This document shows positions 16,948 through 25,806 of a stretch of 46,706 bases of DNA, in pieces. Each line of letters starts with the position of its first letter. Position 1 is the first letter of the stretch. The notes below the pieces were generated by a model. It saw nothing but the letters and a program-made list of their open reading frames with translations, was not told where the DNA came from and made no database searches. This DNA is from Planctomycetota bacterium (GTDB lineage: Bacteria > Planctomycetota > Planctomycetia > Gemmatales > Gemmataceae), in the NCBI GenBank assembly GCA_021413735.1, contig JAIOPV010000220.1, positions 1 to 46,706 on the forward strand, read 5' to 3'. Both the position numbers and the translations under genes were made by a program.

Positions 16948-17049
16948 GAGAGGTTCTCAGAAGGTGGGATGCCCCGAGATTACCGCTGACGCATGCGGAT
17001 CGCCACACAGTTTCACGAAGGTTCCACCGAGTCCCGTTGGAGGTCATTC

Positions 17050-17796
17050 ATGCCACCGCCTTCCCGAGTCGAGATCATTGGTCATCGGGGTGCGTCATTC
17101 GATGCGCCAGAGAATACGCTTGCGAGCATCAGACTTGCCTGGGAACAACACGCAGACGCGATTGATTTCGATGTATGGCAAAGCCGCGACGGGCACGTCG
17201 TTGTGTTCCACGACGCGACCACGAAGCGAATCGGTGGGGTGGAAAAGCTCGTCTCGGAACAGTCGCTCGAAGAGTTGCGTCAGCTCGATGTCGGCGCGTG
17301 GAAGCACGCCCAATTCGCTGGCGAACGGATTGCGACTCTCGCCGAGGCGCTGGCCACGGTGCCTCTGGGCAAGCGGGCGTTGATCGAGGTGAAATGCGGT
17401 CCAGAAGCCGTGCCCGAACTGAATCGCGTGCTGACGGCGAGTAAGCTCGCACCCGAACAGACGGTGGTCATCAGCTTTCACTCAACGGTGATTGCCGCGA
17501 TGAAAGCGGTGCGGCCCGACGTGCCCGCGTTTCTGGTAGTGAACATCGCGGACGGCAAACAGACAGCCGAGGAGTTGATCGCGACCGCGAAGCAGATCAA
17601 TGCCAACGGCCTAGATTTCTCCGCGACGCCGACGGTTCTCGATGCCGCGTTCGGCGGGAAGGTGCTTGCGGCGGGGTTGAAGCTGTGCGTGTGGACCGTG
17701 GACACCGTCGAGTTGGCGCACGCGATGATCGCGGCGAGTGTGCAGAGCCTCACGACAAACCGCCCGGGCTGGCTCCGCGAACAGTTAAAGATGTGA
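17050..17796 (+). CDS. Glycerophosphodiester phosphodiesterase
   Basis: The 248-residue product begins with the family signature IIGHRGASFDAPENTLASI (about residues 9-27), then DAIDFDVWQSRDGHVVVFHDATTKR, which carries the metal-binding acidic residues and the second catalytic His. ALIEVKCG, GLDFSATP and LCVWTVDT follow. It has no signal peptide and should hydrolyse glycerophosphodiesters in the cytoplasm to glycerol-3-phosphate and an alcohol. The start at 17050 has a strong GGAGG at 17038-17042; the open frame further upstream has no support. One point: the usual ExD pair reads DFD here. Confidence 0.9.
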   Translation: MPPPSRVEIIGHRGASFDAPENTLASIRLAWEQHADAIDFDVWQSRDGHVVVFHDATTKRIGGVEKLVSEQSLEELRQLDVGAWKHAQFAGERIATLAEALATVPLGKRALIEVKCGPEAVPELNRVLTASKLAPEQTVVISFHSTVIAAMKAVRPDVPAFLVVNIADGKQTAEELIATAKQINANGLDFSATPTVLDAAFGGKVLAAGLKLCVWTVDTVELAHAMIAASVQSLTTNRPGWLREQLKM

Positions 17797-17806
17797 CAAC
17801 GCATTG

Positions 17807-20008
17807 TCACTCGTCGGTGATTTCCCACACGCTCGAATACGCTCCAATGCTCTCGAAGTACGTCAGCATTCGCTGATAGAACGCTTGGTTTGCGAGCGTC
17901 GCACTGTCGCCGATCACGATGAGCTTGCGACGAGCACGAGTCATCGCGACATTCGTGCGGCGCACGTCACTGAGAAACCCGATCTCGCCCTCGGGGTTCG
18001 ACCGCACCAGCGACACGACAATCGCCTCCTTCTCGCGGCCCTGGAAGCCATCCACGCTGTCGATCTCCAGTCCTGGAACATCCGCGAGCAGTTCGCGAAG
18101 CTGTCGCACCTGTGCCCGGTATGGCGTAATCATCCCGATTTGCGAAGGCTGCAAACCCGCGGCGAGCAGTTTCCGGACGTGTCGCGCCGCGAGTCCCGCC
18201 TCCTGCACATTCCGCCGACTGCCCGTGTCTTCTTCGAGTTCCTCGTCGTAACTCGCGCCGGCCGTGTCGATGAACTGCACTGGCGTTTCCGTCAGGGGTT
18301 CCGCACGCACGCCTTCCACATCGCACAGCCGATGTTCAGCGACACTCGGATGTGCGATCAACTCGCCCTCATAAAACTCGGCGTTCGAGAAGCCCATGAT
18401 TGCCGCGTGCATTCGGTGCTGAATGGTGAGCAGGCGTGCGACATCGGAACCGAGCAGCCCAACGAGCCGTTCCATGAGGCTGACCGCTAGCCCTTCCTCG
18501 GCCGCTTCCGGTGAAAGCACTGTCGGCGGCAACTGGCAGTGATCGCCAGCGAGAACGAGCCGATCCGCACGCAGCAACGGAAGCCATGTCGCAGGCTCGG
18601 TCGATTGACACGCTTCGTCGATGACCGCGACCGCGAACCGCCGCTTCCCAAGCAACTGGCTATCGAGACCGGTGAGAGTTGCGCACACGATGCGGGCTTC
18701 GTCCAGCACTCGCTCAATGGCGAGCGCTTCGAGGCGTCTCGATTCCGTCAGCAGTGTGCGAGCCTCGCGTCGAAGGGCTGCTTTCTCTCCGGGTTGCGGC
18801 CTGTCGCGGCTCCACTTGTCGGCTTCGCGGAAGAGTGCGAACGCTTCCTTCGCGACCTTGCGAGCTTGCCGGGCATCGGGGTGTTTCTCGGCGAGAATGT
18901 CGATGGCACGCGAACGCAGTTCGGGCGCGACCCGTGCTGGGTGGCCGAGTCGCACGGGGAGTTCGCCGGCAGCGAGGAGCTTTTCGAGGAGGTTATCGAC
19001 AGCGTGATTGCTCGGAGCACACGCCAGCACTGTGTCGCCGTTCGCGACGGTCTGCCGAATGAGTTCGACGAGGGTGGTAGTCTTTCCGGTTCCGGGCGGC
19101 CCATGAATGATTGCGACATCCTTCGCCGAAAGTGCGTGCTCGATCGCAGCGAGTTGCGGAGGGTTGAGCGAAGAACCTAACCCCCCAACCCCCTTCCCTA
19201 AAAAGGAAGGGGGCGTTTCCTGAAGCCCCTCTCCCCTTGGGGGAGGGGTTGGGGAGGGGTCTCGGAACTCCGGCGGCTTCTCCCCCAATAGCACCGCACG
19301 CAGCTCGGCCAGGCGATCACCAGTCGCAGCAGCGGCTCGCTGAAGGGCATCCTGCTGTCGCAATCGCGAAACTTCGTCGGGCGAAAGATCGAGTCGCCAG
19401 ACGGCATCATCGGGCATCTCATCGTCGGGTGGGTCGATGGCAACGCCGATGCTCGTGGCGTCGCGATCGTAGACCACACCACGGAACGACGGCACACGTC
19501 GGTTTACGTTCGTCTGATTGAGCACGACCGGCGACCCAGGCTGAAGTCGCGTTGGCGGCAGCTGATCTGTGCGGGTCTTGCGACTGAACGTAAGGAGCAA
19601 TCGTCCGCCCAGCCCGAACTCTGCGTCACGCAACACGAGGGCAGTCAGCGTCGTGCCATCGCCAATGGGCGAACCTTCCTCAGCCTGCGCACGGCGGCGA
19701 GCCTCTTCTTGTTCGGCCTTCGCTTCGAGGTCAAGGAGTTTGGAGAGATGTCCGAAATGATCTGAGTCGGTGAAATCGCCTTTGCCTGCGAAGCGTACCC
19801 GCACCGGACGTTCCGCGACCTGCGAGCCATCGAGCGCCGCGACCACGGCAGCGGCTTTCGCGTCAGCGACTTCGACGGTCGCGCCACGTCCGACGAATGC
19901 AATCTTGCCGATGTGCTTGCGGTCGATGTTCGCGCCGTTGCAAACGAACGCGAGAACCACGCCAGGGGCGCAACGCCGCGGGAGTGGTTCGATGTGAATG
20001 AGTGCCAT
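17807..20008 (-). CDS. UPF1/IGHMBP2-like SF1 helicase with DbpA-type RNA-binding domain
   Basis: The 733-residue protein has a DbpA-like RNA-binding domain at its N-terminus (about residues 10-78: APGVVLAFVCNGANI, then HIGKIAF and VRVRFAGKG). The superfamily 1B helicase core follows: Walker A HGPPGTGKTTT (about 300), Walker B VIDEACQSTEP, motif III GDHCQLPPTV, SVDGFQGREKEAIVVSLVRSN, and DVRRTNVAMTRARRKLIVIGD near the end. It probably unwinds or remodels RNA or RNA-DNA hybrids in the cytoplasm. Residues about 250-279 (PTPPPRGEG to GKGVGGLG) are the in-frame translation of an R1 repeat just before the helicase core and are not part of the family fold. The gene is convergent with the phosphodiesterase, 10 bp apart. 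Confidence 0.85.
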   Translation of the reverse strand: MALIHIEPLPRRCAPGVVLAFVCNGANIDRKHIGKIAFVGRGATVEVADAKAAAVVAALDGSQVAERPVRVRFAGKGDFTDSDHFGHLSKLLDLEAKAEQEEARRRAQAEEGSPIGDGTTLTALVLRDAEFGLGGRLLLTFSRKTRTDQLPPTRLQPGSPVVLNQTNVNRRVPSFRGVVYDRDATSIGVAIDPPDDEMPDDAVWRLDLSPDEVSRLRQQDALQRAAAATGDRLAELRAVLLGEKPPEFRDPSPTPPPRGEGLQETPPSFLGKGVGGLGSSLNPPQLAAIEHALSAKDVAIIHGPPGTGKTTTLVELIRQTVANGDTVLACAPSNHAVDNLLEKLLAAGELPVRLGHPARVAPELRSRAIDILAEKHPDARQARKVAKEAFALFREADKWSRDRPQPGEKAALRREARTLLTESRRLEALAIERVLDEARIVCATLTGLDSQLLGKRRFAVAVIDEACQSTEPATWLPLLRADRLVLAGDHCQLPPTVLSPEAAEEGLAVSLMERLVGLLGSDVARLLTIQHRMHAAIMGFSNAEFYEGELIAHPSVAEHRLCDVEGVRAEPLTETPVQFIDTAGASYDEELEEDTGSRRNVQEAGLAARHVRKLLAAGLQPSQIGMITPYRAQVRQLRELLADVPGLEIDSVDGFQGREKEAIVVSLVRSNPEGEIGFLSDVRRTNVAMTRARRKLIVIGDSATLANQAFYQRMLTYFESIGAYSSVWEITDE
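19174..19261 (+). repeat. Dispersed repeat R1, copy 2, inside the helicase gene
   Basis: The copy begins AACCTAACCCCCCAACCCC and ends GGGGTTGGGGAGGGG, matching the intergenic copy at 5089-5172. It is read in frame, adding about 30 Pro/Gly-rich residues between the N-terminal part and the helicase core. Confidence 0.9.
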
Positions 20009-20103
20009 GTGCGAAACCGGGTGCGTGGCTTGGTGGGGCGGGTCTTCCTGACTGCCCCATCATAAGCCCACAGACAATCTTGTCTGCCCCACCCGTCTCC
20101 CGA

Positions 20104-20325
20104 TCAGCGGCTCAACACAACCTGTTTCCAGTGTCGGCTGCCATTGCAGCGATAGCGAGCGAGTGCTTCGTCTTTGTTGCCGCCCGCAGATGATTCCATT
20201 TCTTCCGCCGAGACGACTTCGCCGGCACCTTGTGCATGAGCTTCCGTCGCGCAAGGGCGAGTCCATGCCCACGCGGACAGAGCGCACACCACGGCCACTC
20301 CGAGAACCAAGATCCGCATACTCAT
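20104..20325 (-). CDS. Small secreted protein of unknown function
   Basis: The 73-residue product has a signal peptide (MSMRILVLGVAVVCALSAWAW...AHAQG) and a mature part of roughly 40 residues ending RYRCNGSRHWKQVVLSR. The start is supported by GGAGGGG about 8 bp upstream of the ATG. One Cys remains in the predicted mature part. It lies 83 bp downstream of the Nif3-like gene on the same strand. No family recognised. Confidence 0.6.
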   Translation of the reverse strand: MSMRILVLGVAVVCALSAWAWTRPCATEAHAQGAGEVVSAEEMESSAGGNKDEALARYRCNGSRHWKQVVLSR

Positions 20326-20408
20326 TATCCCCTCCGGCTTCCATGCCTGGTTCGCGGCGAATACCCGATCATTCCCGAAAAATCAACGCGAGCATCCGAG
20401 CTCGAAAC

Positions 20409-21503
20409 TCAGGTGAGCGGATCTCGTTCCACGCGGCTCGGCCACGCCGTCAAGCCTGACCACTCGGAGGCCAACTTCGTGGCCAACTCTTCAACTGCAG
20501 GCCGTTCCGTGGCGTAGTGTCCCGGCAGGATCACGCCGATGTCGGCAGCGCGAGCCGTGAGCGCATCGTGGAAACGCAACTCGCCCGTGATAAAGACATC
20601 GGCATTCGACCGTATCGAATCTGAGAGATATTCACCCGCTGCCCCGCACGCAATCGCCACTTTCCGCACAGTTCGACTCAAGTCGCCAACCACTTGAACC
20701 GAAGTCGCAGTCAGTTCCCGCTTCGCACGATTCGTCAATTCGCCCAGTGTCGTAGATGTCTCCAACATCCCGATGCGTCCTTCGCCGCCGGATGTGCCGG
20801 GCTTTAGCGAGTACACGTCGAAGGCTGGCTCCTCGTAGCTGTGCGCCTTCCGCATGGCCGCGACCACCGACGCCACACTTCGTTCTGGAACCACCACTTC
20901 GAGCCGCCATTCGTCGACGTCTTCACGCCGACCCTTCTGGCCTACCACCGGATTGGTCGCGTCGGTGCCGTAGAAGGTGCCCTTCCCCGCGAGTCGAAAG
21001 CTGCACTCGTTGTACTGCCCGATCACACCCGCCCCGGACGCGAATAGAGCATCGGAGACTTTGCCGAGGTCGGTGTCGGGAACGAACACAACGAGCTTGC
21101 ATTGCCCAGCCGCAGTGCGTGGTCTGAGCGGAGTCGGGTTGCTGACACCGAGGCGACGGCACAGAATGTCGTTGATTCCGCCTGGGCAATTGTCGAACGC
21201 CGTGTGCGGCGAGTAGACCGCGATGCCCGCTCGCAGCAGCGGAAGTACGATCTTCCCGTCGGCGGTGCTCGCGGTCAGTTTCTTCACGGCCCGAAACAAT
21301 ATCGGGTGATGCGACACGATCAAACTCACCCGCTCGCGAACAGCTTCCTCCACGACATCCAGCGTGATGGTCAGGCACGTCATCACACGCTCGACGCTGT
21401 CGGTGGGGTTGCCGAGTAGCAAGCCGACGTTATCCCAGTCGGCTGCGGTGGCACACGGCGCGAACCGCTCCAAATACGCGGCGATCTCGGAAACTGTCGG
21501 CAT
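20409..21503 (-). CDS. Nif3-like dinuclear metal-centre protein
   Basis: The 364-residue protein is a long-form Nif3/YqfO type. The N-terminal part has WDNVGLLLG, the metal-binding SHHPILF and TAFDNCPGGIND segments. An inserted PII-like domain (about residues 130-235, KLVVFVPDTDLGKVSDALF and EVVVPERSVASVVAAM) comes next, and the C-terminal part closes the metal site with GHYATERPAVEELA. Members form hexameric rings with a two-metal centre; the biological reaction is still unclear in the family. It is 21 bp downstream of the GT87 gene, so it is probably co-transcribed. Confidence 0.9.
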   Translation of the reverse strand: MPTVSEIAAYLERFAPCATAADWDNVGLLLGNPTDSVERVMTCLTITLDVVEEAVRERVSLIVSHHPILFRAVKKLTASTADGKIVLPLLRAGIAVYSPHTAFDNCPGGINDILCRRLGVSNPTPLRPRTAAGQCKLVVFVPDTDLGKVSDALFASGAGVIGQYNECSFRLAGKGTFYGTDATNPVVGQKGRREDVDEWRLEVVVPERSVASVVAAMRKAHSYEEPAFDVYSLKPGTSGGEGRIGMLETSTTLGELTNRAKRELTATSVQVVGDLSRTVRKVAIACGAAGEYLSDSIRSNADVFITGELRFHDALTARAADIGVILPGHYATERPAVEELATKLASEWSGLTAWPSRVERDPLT

Positions 21504-21524
21504 GGCTCTCTCCTGATTTGTGGG

Positions 21525-23348
21525 TCACGATGGGGATACTGTTGGGCGTTCTTCTCCGCGAATCAGTGCCCAGCCGCACCATAACCAAAGCAGGAAGACC
21601 ATCGCTGTCTCCCACGGATAGTTCACTCCCGTGTCGAGTTGAACTTTCGGCATCACGACGCCCGTCGCTCCACCGGCCCCCGTCGTCACACGCGCGAAGT
21701 AGCCGTAGGCGAACGTCGCCTCAAGATGCATTCCGCTGACGGTGTTCTCATAGAGAAGCAGCAACACCAACATCGTGAGCGGAAACGAACAGACGTATCC
21801 CATCAATCGCGGTCCGAGCACATCAGACGAACTCGCGAGCGAAGGTAACCCACGACCCGTTGCGAACGGCGTACTTTGCGGGACAAGCCGCAGATCGAAA
21901 ACTCGCGTGCGTAGGAACCGTGATGGGTCCGCGAACAGCACGGCACACCCCATCGCGCCAAGAAGTGTGTCGTAGTACATGAAGCGATAGCACGTGAGGT
22001 ATGCCCCAAAGAATAGGAACGCGATACCCACACCGGTGAGGCGTTTGCGATCTCCGAACCGCAGATACACGGTGGCTGTGGTTCCAAGTAAAAGCCCCCA
22101 CAGTGTCCACGCGAGGGCCATCGTAAGTGGCTTATCGCGTTCCGATTCGGGGAGTGAAAAATCGTGCAGGATGCGTCGCGGAATGCTCTGCACATCGCGG
22201 CTCAGGTTGATCCAGTTGAGGTTCACGTTGTAGAGAGCGGCTGCTTCCCGGCCGACTGCCAGCCATTCGAGCCAGGTCCGAAGGCCAACAAACGGCAGTG
22301 TCGCCGCGGCGAGCCCGCAACCGGTGAACACCATCGCGGCACAGAATCGCCATCTTCGCGTGAGAACCGGCACGAGGAAGAACGCCAGCCCCCACACGGG
22401 TTTGAACGCGAATAAACCCCACACCATTCCCCCAGCGACGAAGTAACCACGCGATGCGAGCGTCCACCCCCAGACAACGATCGCCAGCGAAACCGTGGGA
22501 TTCTGGGCGAGATCGAGACCGCCTCGCGTTCCCGGAAACAGAAACAGCACGAGCGTCGCGACCGACCACGGCACCCGCCCCTTGCTGAGAACCTTCACTC
22601 CAAGACCGGTCACCACCACCATCAGAACCCCGATGACCTGAAAGACGTGATACGCGAGCTGGGAGCTTTCGATGAGGGCGAGCGGAGCGTAGAGGAACGC
22701 ATGAACCGGCGGATACAGCGGCCCCCCGATGGCCGGTTCCTTTACCTTCGCTTCAATCTCAGGAGTGACTTGGTCTGCCGAGGCTTGAACGAGCGCTGCG
22801 GTGACGAATGGGTTGCCGAACGGGTCCACACCCAGAGGAGCGACGCTGGCACCGCCAATGATTTTCCACTCGTCGGGATCGCGACCCATGAACCAGGACA
22901 TGAGGTTGTCGGAATCGTGGTGCAGATCGGCGTCTGGTTTGGCGATGATGCGAGCTGTCTTGGGGATGCCCGATTCGAGCCGCACTGCGGGCGACTCCGC
23001 TTCGACCGGGAAGGAAGCTCGCACGACTTCCCATTGACGCTGTCGGTGATAGAGTTCGTCGGCGTGTCCGAGCACGACCATTCGCCCCATCACCCACTGC
23101 CCGCCGAAGTCGATTTGCACGTGCCCGCCGTTGCCGTCGGCACGTCGATGTTCCTCAGGGGTTCGGCGTGGGTCGTTGTACCAGACGAAGGCGTGCCAGA
23201 GAAAGAACACACCGACGCCGATGGCCGTGAGCCAAAGCAAAACCGCAACGGCTCGACGTGTTCCAATCCACGCCCAGAACCGCTGCGGAATCACGTAACC
23301 GATGTTTTCACCCGCCTGCAACACGCTCCACCCCCGCGATTTCAACAA
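21525..23348 (-). CDS. GT87 (DUF2029)-type membrane glycosyltransferase
   Basis: The 607-residue polytopic membrane protein has about ten hydrophobic helices. The first follows a short cytoplasmic N-terminus, with a large exported loop (about residues 55-205), and the family-typical GGPLYPPVHAFLYAPLAL near residue 208. GT87 enzymes use polyprenyl-phosphate sugars to glycosylate envelope lipids or glycans on the outer face of the membrane. The longest frame starts at TTG 23348, overlapping the acyltransferase stop by 41 bp; GTG at 23294 is an alternative start. Neither has a good ribosome site, so the start is uncertain. Its place behind dapF and an acyltransferase suggests envelope synthesis. 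Confidence 0.7.
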   Translation of the reverse strand: MLKSRGWSVLQAGENIGYVIPQRFWAWIGTRRAVAVLLWLTAIGVGVFFLWHAFVWYNDPRRTPEEHRRADGNGGHVQIDFGGQWVMGRMVVLGHADELYHRQRQWEVVRASFPVEAESPAVRLESGIPKTARIIAKPDADLHHDSDNLMSWFMGRDPDEWKIIGGASVAPLGVDPFGNPFVTAALVQASADQVTPEIEAKVKEPAIGGPLYPPVHAFLYAPLALIESSQLAYHVFQVIGVLMVVVTGLGVKVLSKGRVPWSVATLVLFLFPGTRGGLDLAQNPTVSLAIVVWGWTLASRGYFVAGGMVWGLFAFKPVWGLAFFLVPVLTRRWRFCAAMVFTGCGLAAATLPFVGLRTWLEWLAVGREAAALYNVNLNWINLSRDVQSIPRRILHDFSLPESERDKPLTMALAWTLWGLLLGTTATVYLRFGDRKRLTGVGIAFLFFGAYLTCYRFMYYDTLLGAMGCAVLFADPSRFLRTRVFDLRLVPQSTPFATGRGLPSLASSSDVLGPRLMGYVCSFPLTMLVLLLLYENTVSGMHLEATFAYGYFARVTTGAGGATGVVMPKVQLDTGVNYPWETAMVFLLWLWCGWALIRGEERPTVSPS

Positions 23349-24075
23349 TTCGCGTGGGATGTTCTACGACTGGAACGCGTGCCTGGAGAATCGTCGATGG
23401 GAGAACAAGGCGGCCGGTATCGGCCCAATCCTGAGCCGCGGCAGTAACGCTGTCGAGTTCGGACTGCACTTGCTGCGTGTACGGGGTGAGGCCAGCGGAG
23501 TGCAGGTGTGGCGGAATCGTGATTGGCTGACCGAACAGACAGCGAACGCGGGAGAAGGGACGGGGCACTGCAAACGAATCCCAGCTCTTCATACGCCACG
23601 GTCGGCGATGCCCGACGCCGATCGGCACAATGCGAAGACCGGTTCGAGAGGCAAGATAAACCACGCCAGGTTGTACCACCCGCCGCGGACCGCGCGGCCC
23701 GTCGGGAGTGACCGCGAGATGCCCTGTGCCGGGGCGAAGCAGTTCGCGAACCGCAGCAACACCGCCGCGACTCGTGGAACCGTGAACGACTCGCATGCCT
23801 GTGGTTCCGATCAATTCGCCAAGCAATTTACCGTCTGCGTGGCGACTCACGAGAGCGGAAACGCCTGGGTTTCCGAAGCGAGCGATCGGAATGAGGAAGT
23901 TTTCGTGCCAGAGCGCGTAGATGAACGGTTCGCGCTCGGGTGGTTGCAGCGGATCGACGGGAACAGTGCTGATTGAACGGTGATCGAATCGCAAGGATGC
24001 CGACAAAAGTCGAACGATACTGGTGCCAATCCAACCGGCGGCAGCGATAACCCGGCGATCACGAATCTTCATCAT
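23308..24075 (-). CDS. Lysophospholipid acyltransferase family protein (DUF374)
   Basis: The 255-residue product shows the DUF374 layout: a hydrophobic N-terminal segment (AAGWIGTSIVRLLSASL), FIYALWHENFLIPI with the catalytic HxxxxD-like region, ALVSRHADGKLLGELI, RVVHGSTSRGG and VTPDGPRGPRRVVQPGVVYLA, then GLRIVPIGVGH. It should transfer an acyl chain to a lipid acceptor (lysophospholipid or lipid A-like) at the inner membrane. The ATG at 24075 has GAGG close upstream. It starts 18 bp after dapF. In a genome with a Kdo locus (36-37.7 kb) a late lipid A acylation role is conceivable, but not shown. Confidence 0.8.
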   Translation of the reverse strand: MMKIRDRRVIAAAGWIGTSIVRLLSASLRFDHRSISTVPVDPLQPPEREPFIYALWHENFLIPIARFGNPGVSALVSRHADGKLLGELIGTTGMRVVHGSTSRGGVAAVRELLRPGTGHLAVTPDGPRGPRRVVQPGVVYLASRTGLRIVPIGVGHRRPWRMKSWDSFAVPRPFSRVRCLFGQPITIPPHLHSAGLTPYTQQVQSELDSVTAAAQDWADTGRLVLPSTILQARVPVVEHPTRIVEIAGVERVAGG

Positions 24076-24093
24076 CGCCCTCGCGGGTTAAGC

Positions 24094-24942
24094 TCAGCCG
24101 CGCCATTCCCCGGTGAACACCTCCGTCGCCGGGCCGGTCTTATACACGCAATTGTCGGTTTCTGACCAGTGCAATTCGAGATCGCCGCCAGGCAGGTGTG
24201 CGATCAGCTTCCGATCAGTGCGACCGGTCAAGACTCCCGCGACGCAAACCGCACACGCTCCGGTGCCGCACGCCAGGGTGATGCCGCTGCCGCGTTCCCA
24301 GGTGCGCATCGTGACTTCGCCACGCGAATGCACCTTCACGAAGTGTGCGTTCACTCGTCGGGGAAACACCGCGTGATTTTCGATTTGCGGGCCAAACTCC
24401 GCGACAAGATCGCGCTTGCCGACGAAATAATCCTCGCCAACGAAGAACACGGCGTGCGGATTGCCCATTGAAACGCAGGTCGCGTCGAACCGAACGCCGC
24501 CGAGGTTGATGCGTGCGTTCACCGGTGGGTCGCCTGGTAGCGTCGTCGGGATGTCGGCTGATTTCAGGATGGGTTCGCCCATGTTCACCCGCACGCGGCA
24601 AACGACCCCGTTCTTGATTTCGAGATCGACGGGAAGCAGTCCGCGACCGGTTTCGATTGTGAGTTGTGGCTTGCGGGCAATGCCCTTGTCGTAGACGAAT
24701 TTCGCGACGCAGCGGAGACCGTTGCCACACATCTCGGATTCGGACCCGTCGGCGTTGAACATCCGCATCTTGGCGTCGGCTTTTTCGCTGGGGCAAACCA
24801 GGATCAGCCCATCGGAGCCGACGCCGAAGTGACGGTCGCTGATGACTCGGCTCAGTGCTGCGGGATCGGCGGGCAACGGGTTCCGCACGCAATCGACGTA
24901 AACGTAATCGTTGCCAATCCCGTGCATTTTCACGAACTGCAT
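24094..24942 (-). CDS. dapF: Diaminopimelate epimerase
   Basis: The 282-residue enzyme interconverts LL- and meso-diaminopimelate for lysine and peptidoglycan. It starts [17 protein letters not shown] and has both catalytic cysteines in their motifs, [13 protein letters not shown] (about residues 73-85) and [11 protein letters not shown] (about 227), plus [11 protein letters not shown]. Length is normal for the family. ATG at 24942 is preferred over the longer frame because AGGA lies 8-9 bp upstream. It is the first gene of a minus-strand run with the acyltransferase, GT87, Nif3-like and small secreted genes. A DapF supports meso-DAP peptidoglycan or at least lysine synthesis here. Confidence 0.95.
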   Translation of the reverse strand: MQFVKMHGIGNDYVYVDCVRNPLPADPAALSRVISDRHFGVGSDGLILVCPSEKADAKMRMFNADGSESEMCGNGLRCVAKFVYDKGIARKPQLTIETGRGLLPVDLEIKNGVVCRVRVNMGEPILKSADIPTTLPGDPPVNARINLGGVRFDATCVSMGNPHAVFFVGEDYFVGKRDLVAEFGPQIENHAVFPRRVNAHFVKVHSRGEVTMRTWERGSGITLACGTGACAVCVAGVLTGRTDRKLIAHLPGGDLELHWSETDNCVYKTGPATEVFTGEWRG

Positions 24943-25040
24943 GAGCGATTCCTGTGTGGTGTGCGGTTTGATTTTATTTGACGGCGGGGTGTCGAAAAGC
25001 CCAAGGCACAACCCCGAGCGGCCTTGTGTAGAATCGGATC

Positions 25041-25382
25041 ATGGCAAAAGCCGAAGCGTCAACCCGAACGATCAGTCTTGTTCGCGTGCCGGACGAACGC
25101 GGCATTGGCGTGTTCTGCATCGCTGACGGGAACAAGTCGCAGTTCTACACCTTCCGCGAAATTCCGTGCGAGATCGGCGGGCGTGGCTTCGCGGTTCACC
25201 GTCTGGGTCAAGGCAACCTGTATCACGTTCGCGTTGGGAAGCCCGAGGATCGTTCATGCGAGTGCATGGGTTTCCTCCGTTGGGACCACTGCAAGCACGT
25301 CACGGGATTGCTCGCGCTCATCAAGCAGGGGTATCTTCCGAAGACCCCTCCCCAACCCCTCCCCCAAGGGGAGAGGGGCTAA
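25041..25382 (+). CDS. SWIM-type zinc-finger protein with a repeat-derived tail
   Basis: The 113-residue protein contains the SWIM pattern CxC...CxH as SCECMGFLRWDHCKHVTGLL (about residues 73-92), a zinc-binding fold used for protein or nucleic-acid contacts. The first 70 residues form a short beta-rich region (YTFREIPCEIGGRGFAVHRL). From about residue 102 on (PPQPLPQGERG) the coding sequence is repeat R1, so the native C-terminus has been replaced. Its last 62 bp overlap the end of the convergent receiver-like gene. It is divergent from dapF, 98 bp away. Confidence 0.7.
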   Translation: MAKAEASTRTISLVRVPDERGIGVFCIADGNKSQFYTFREIPCEIGGRGFAVHRLGQGNLYHVRVGKPEDRSCECMGFLRWDHCKHVTGLLALIKQGYLPKTPPQPLPQGERG

Positions 25383-25806
25383 GACCTGAGGGCTTTCCGG
25401 CTCCCCCTTCCTTCTTAGGGAAGGGGGTTGGGGGGTTAGGTTCTTTGCTGAGCCACTCTCCAATCGCACCCTCCAGCTCTTTCGCGAACTGACTCCGAGG
25501 CATGACGCGATCGCATCCTGCTTGCCGGGCCGCCTTCAGCACATCGGCCTCGACATGCGACCCGAAAGCCACGATTCGCGGCATCACGGGACACGCGGCC
25601 TTCAACTCCGCGAGAAACGCCAGCAAGTCGAGTCCGGGGTTCTGCAAGTCGACGATCACGCCGCTGGGTGCGTGTTGTTTCGCAAGCGAGATCGCATCGG
25701 CCGACGACTTCACTTGCCGCACCGACAACCCCGCGGCGCGGGCAGTCCCGGCCACGCGGCTGAAGAAGATCAAGTCGTCGCAGAGCATCAACCCTTGCGG
25801 TGTCAC
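25321..25806 (-). CDS. Degenerate receiver-domain protein with a repeat-derived tail
   Basis: The 161-residue product has a receiver-like alpha/beta domain (residues about 5-118) with LCDD near the start and the probable phospho-acceptor in VIVDLQNPG (about 52). The conserved Thr/Ser after strand 4 is unusual (IVAFGSHV) and the strand-5 KP signature reads MPRS, so phosphorylation signalling may be altered. Residues from about 122 on (NPPTPFPKKEGG to GSSEDTPA) are largely translated repeat R1. The GTG start overlaps the upstream protease stop as GTGA, with GAGGA upstream, which implies translational coupling. Confidence 0.65.
   Translation of the reverse strand: MTPQGLMLCDDLIFFSRVAGTARAAGLSVRQVKSSADAISLAKQHAPSGVIVDLQNPGLDLLAFLAELKAACPVMPRIVAFGSHVEADVLKAARQAGCDRVMPRSQFAKELEGAIGEWLSKEPNPPTPFPKKEGGAGKPSGLSPSPLGGGVGEGSSEDTPA
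25344..25443 (-). repeat. Dispersed repeat R1, copy 3, at two gene ends
   Basis: Read on the minus strand, this copy starts GAACCTAACCCCCCAACCCC and ends GGGGTTGGGGAGGGGTC, like the copies at 5089 and 19174, with a slightly longer middle. It supplies the C-terminal codons of both convergent genes, the SWIM protein and the receiver-like protein. Confidence 0.9.

Noticed and set aside
20009..20103. GC-rich TGGGGCGGG and CTGCCCCACCC stretches in the gap between the helicase and small secreted genes
   Set aside because: The pairing is imperfect and I found no second copy, so it is not listed as a repeat or terminator.
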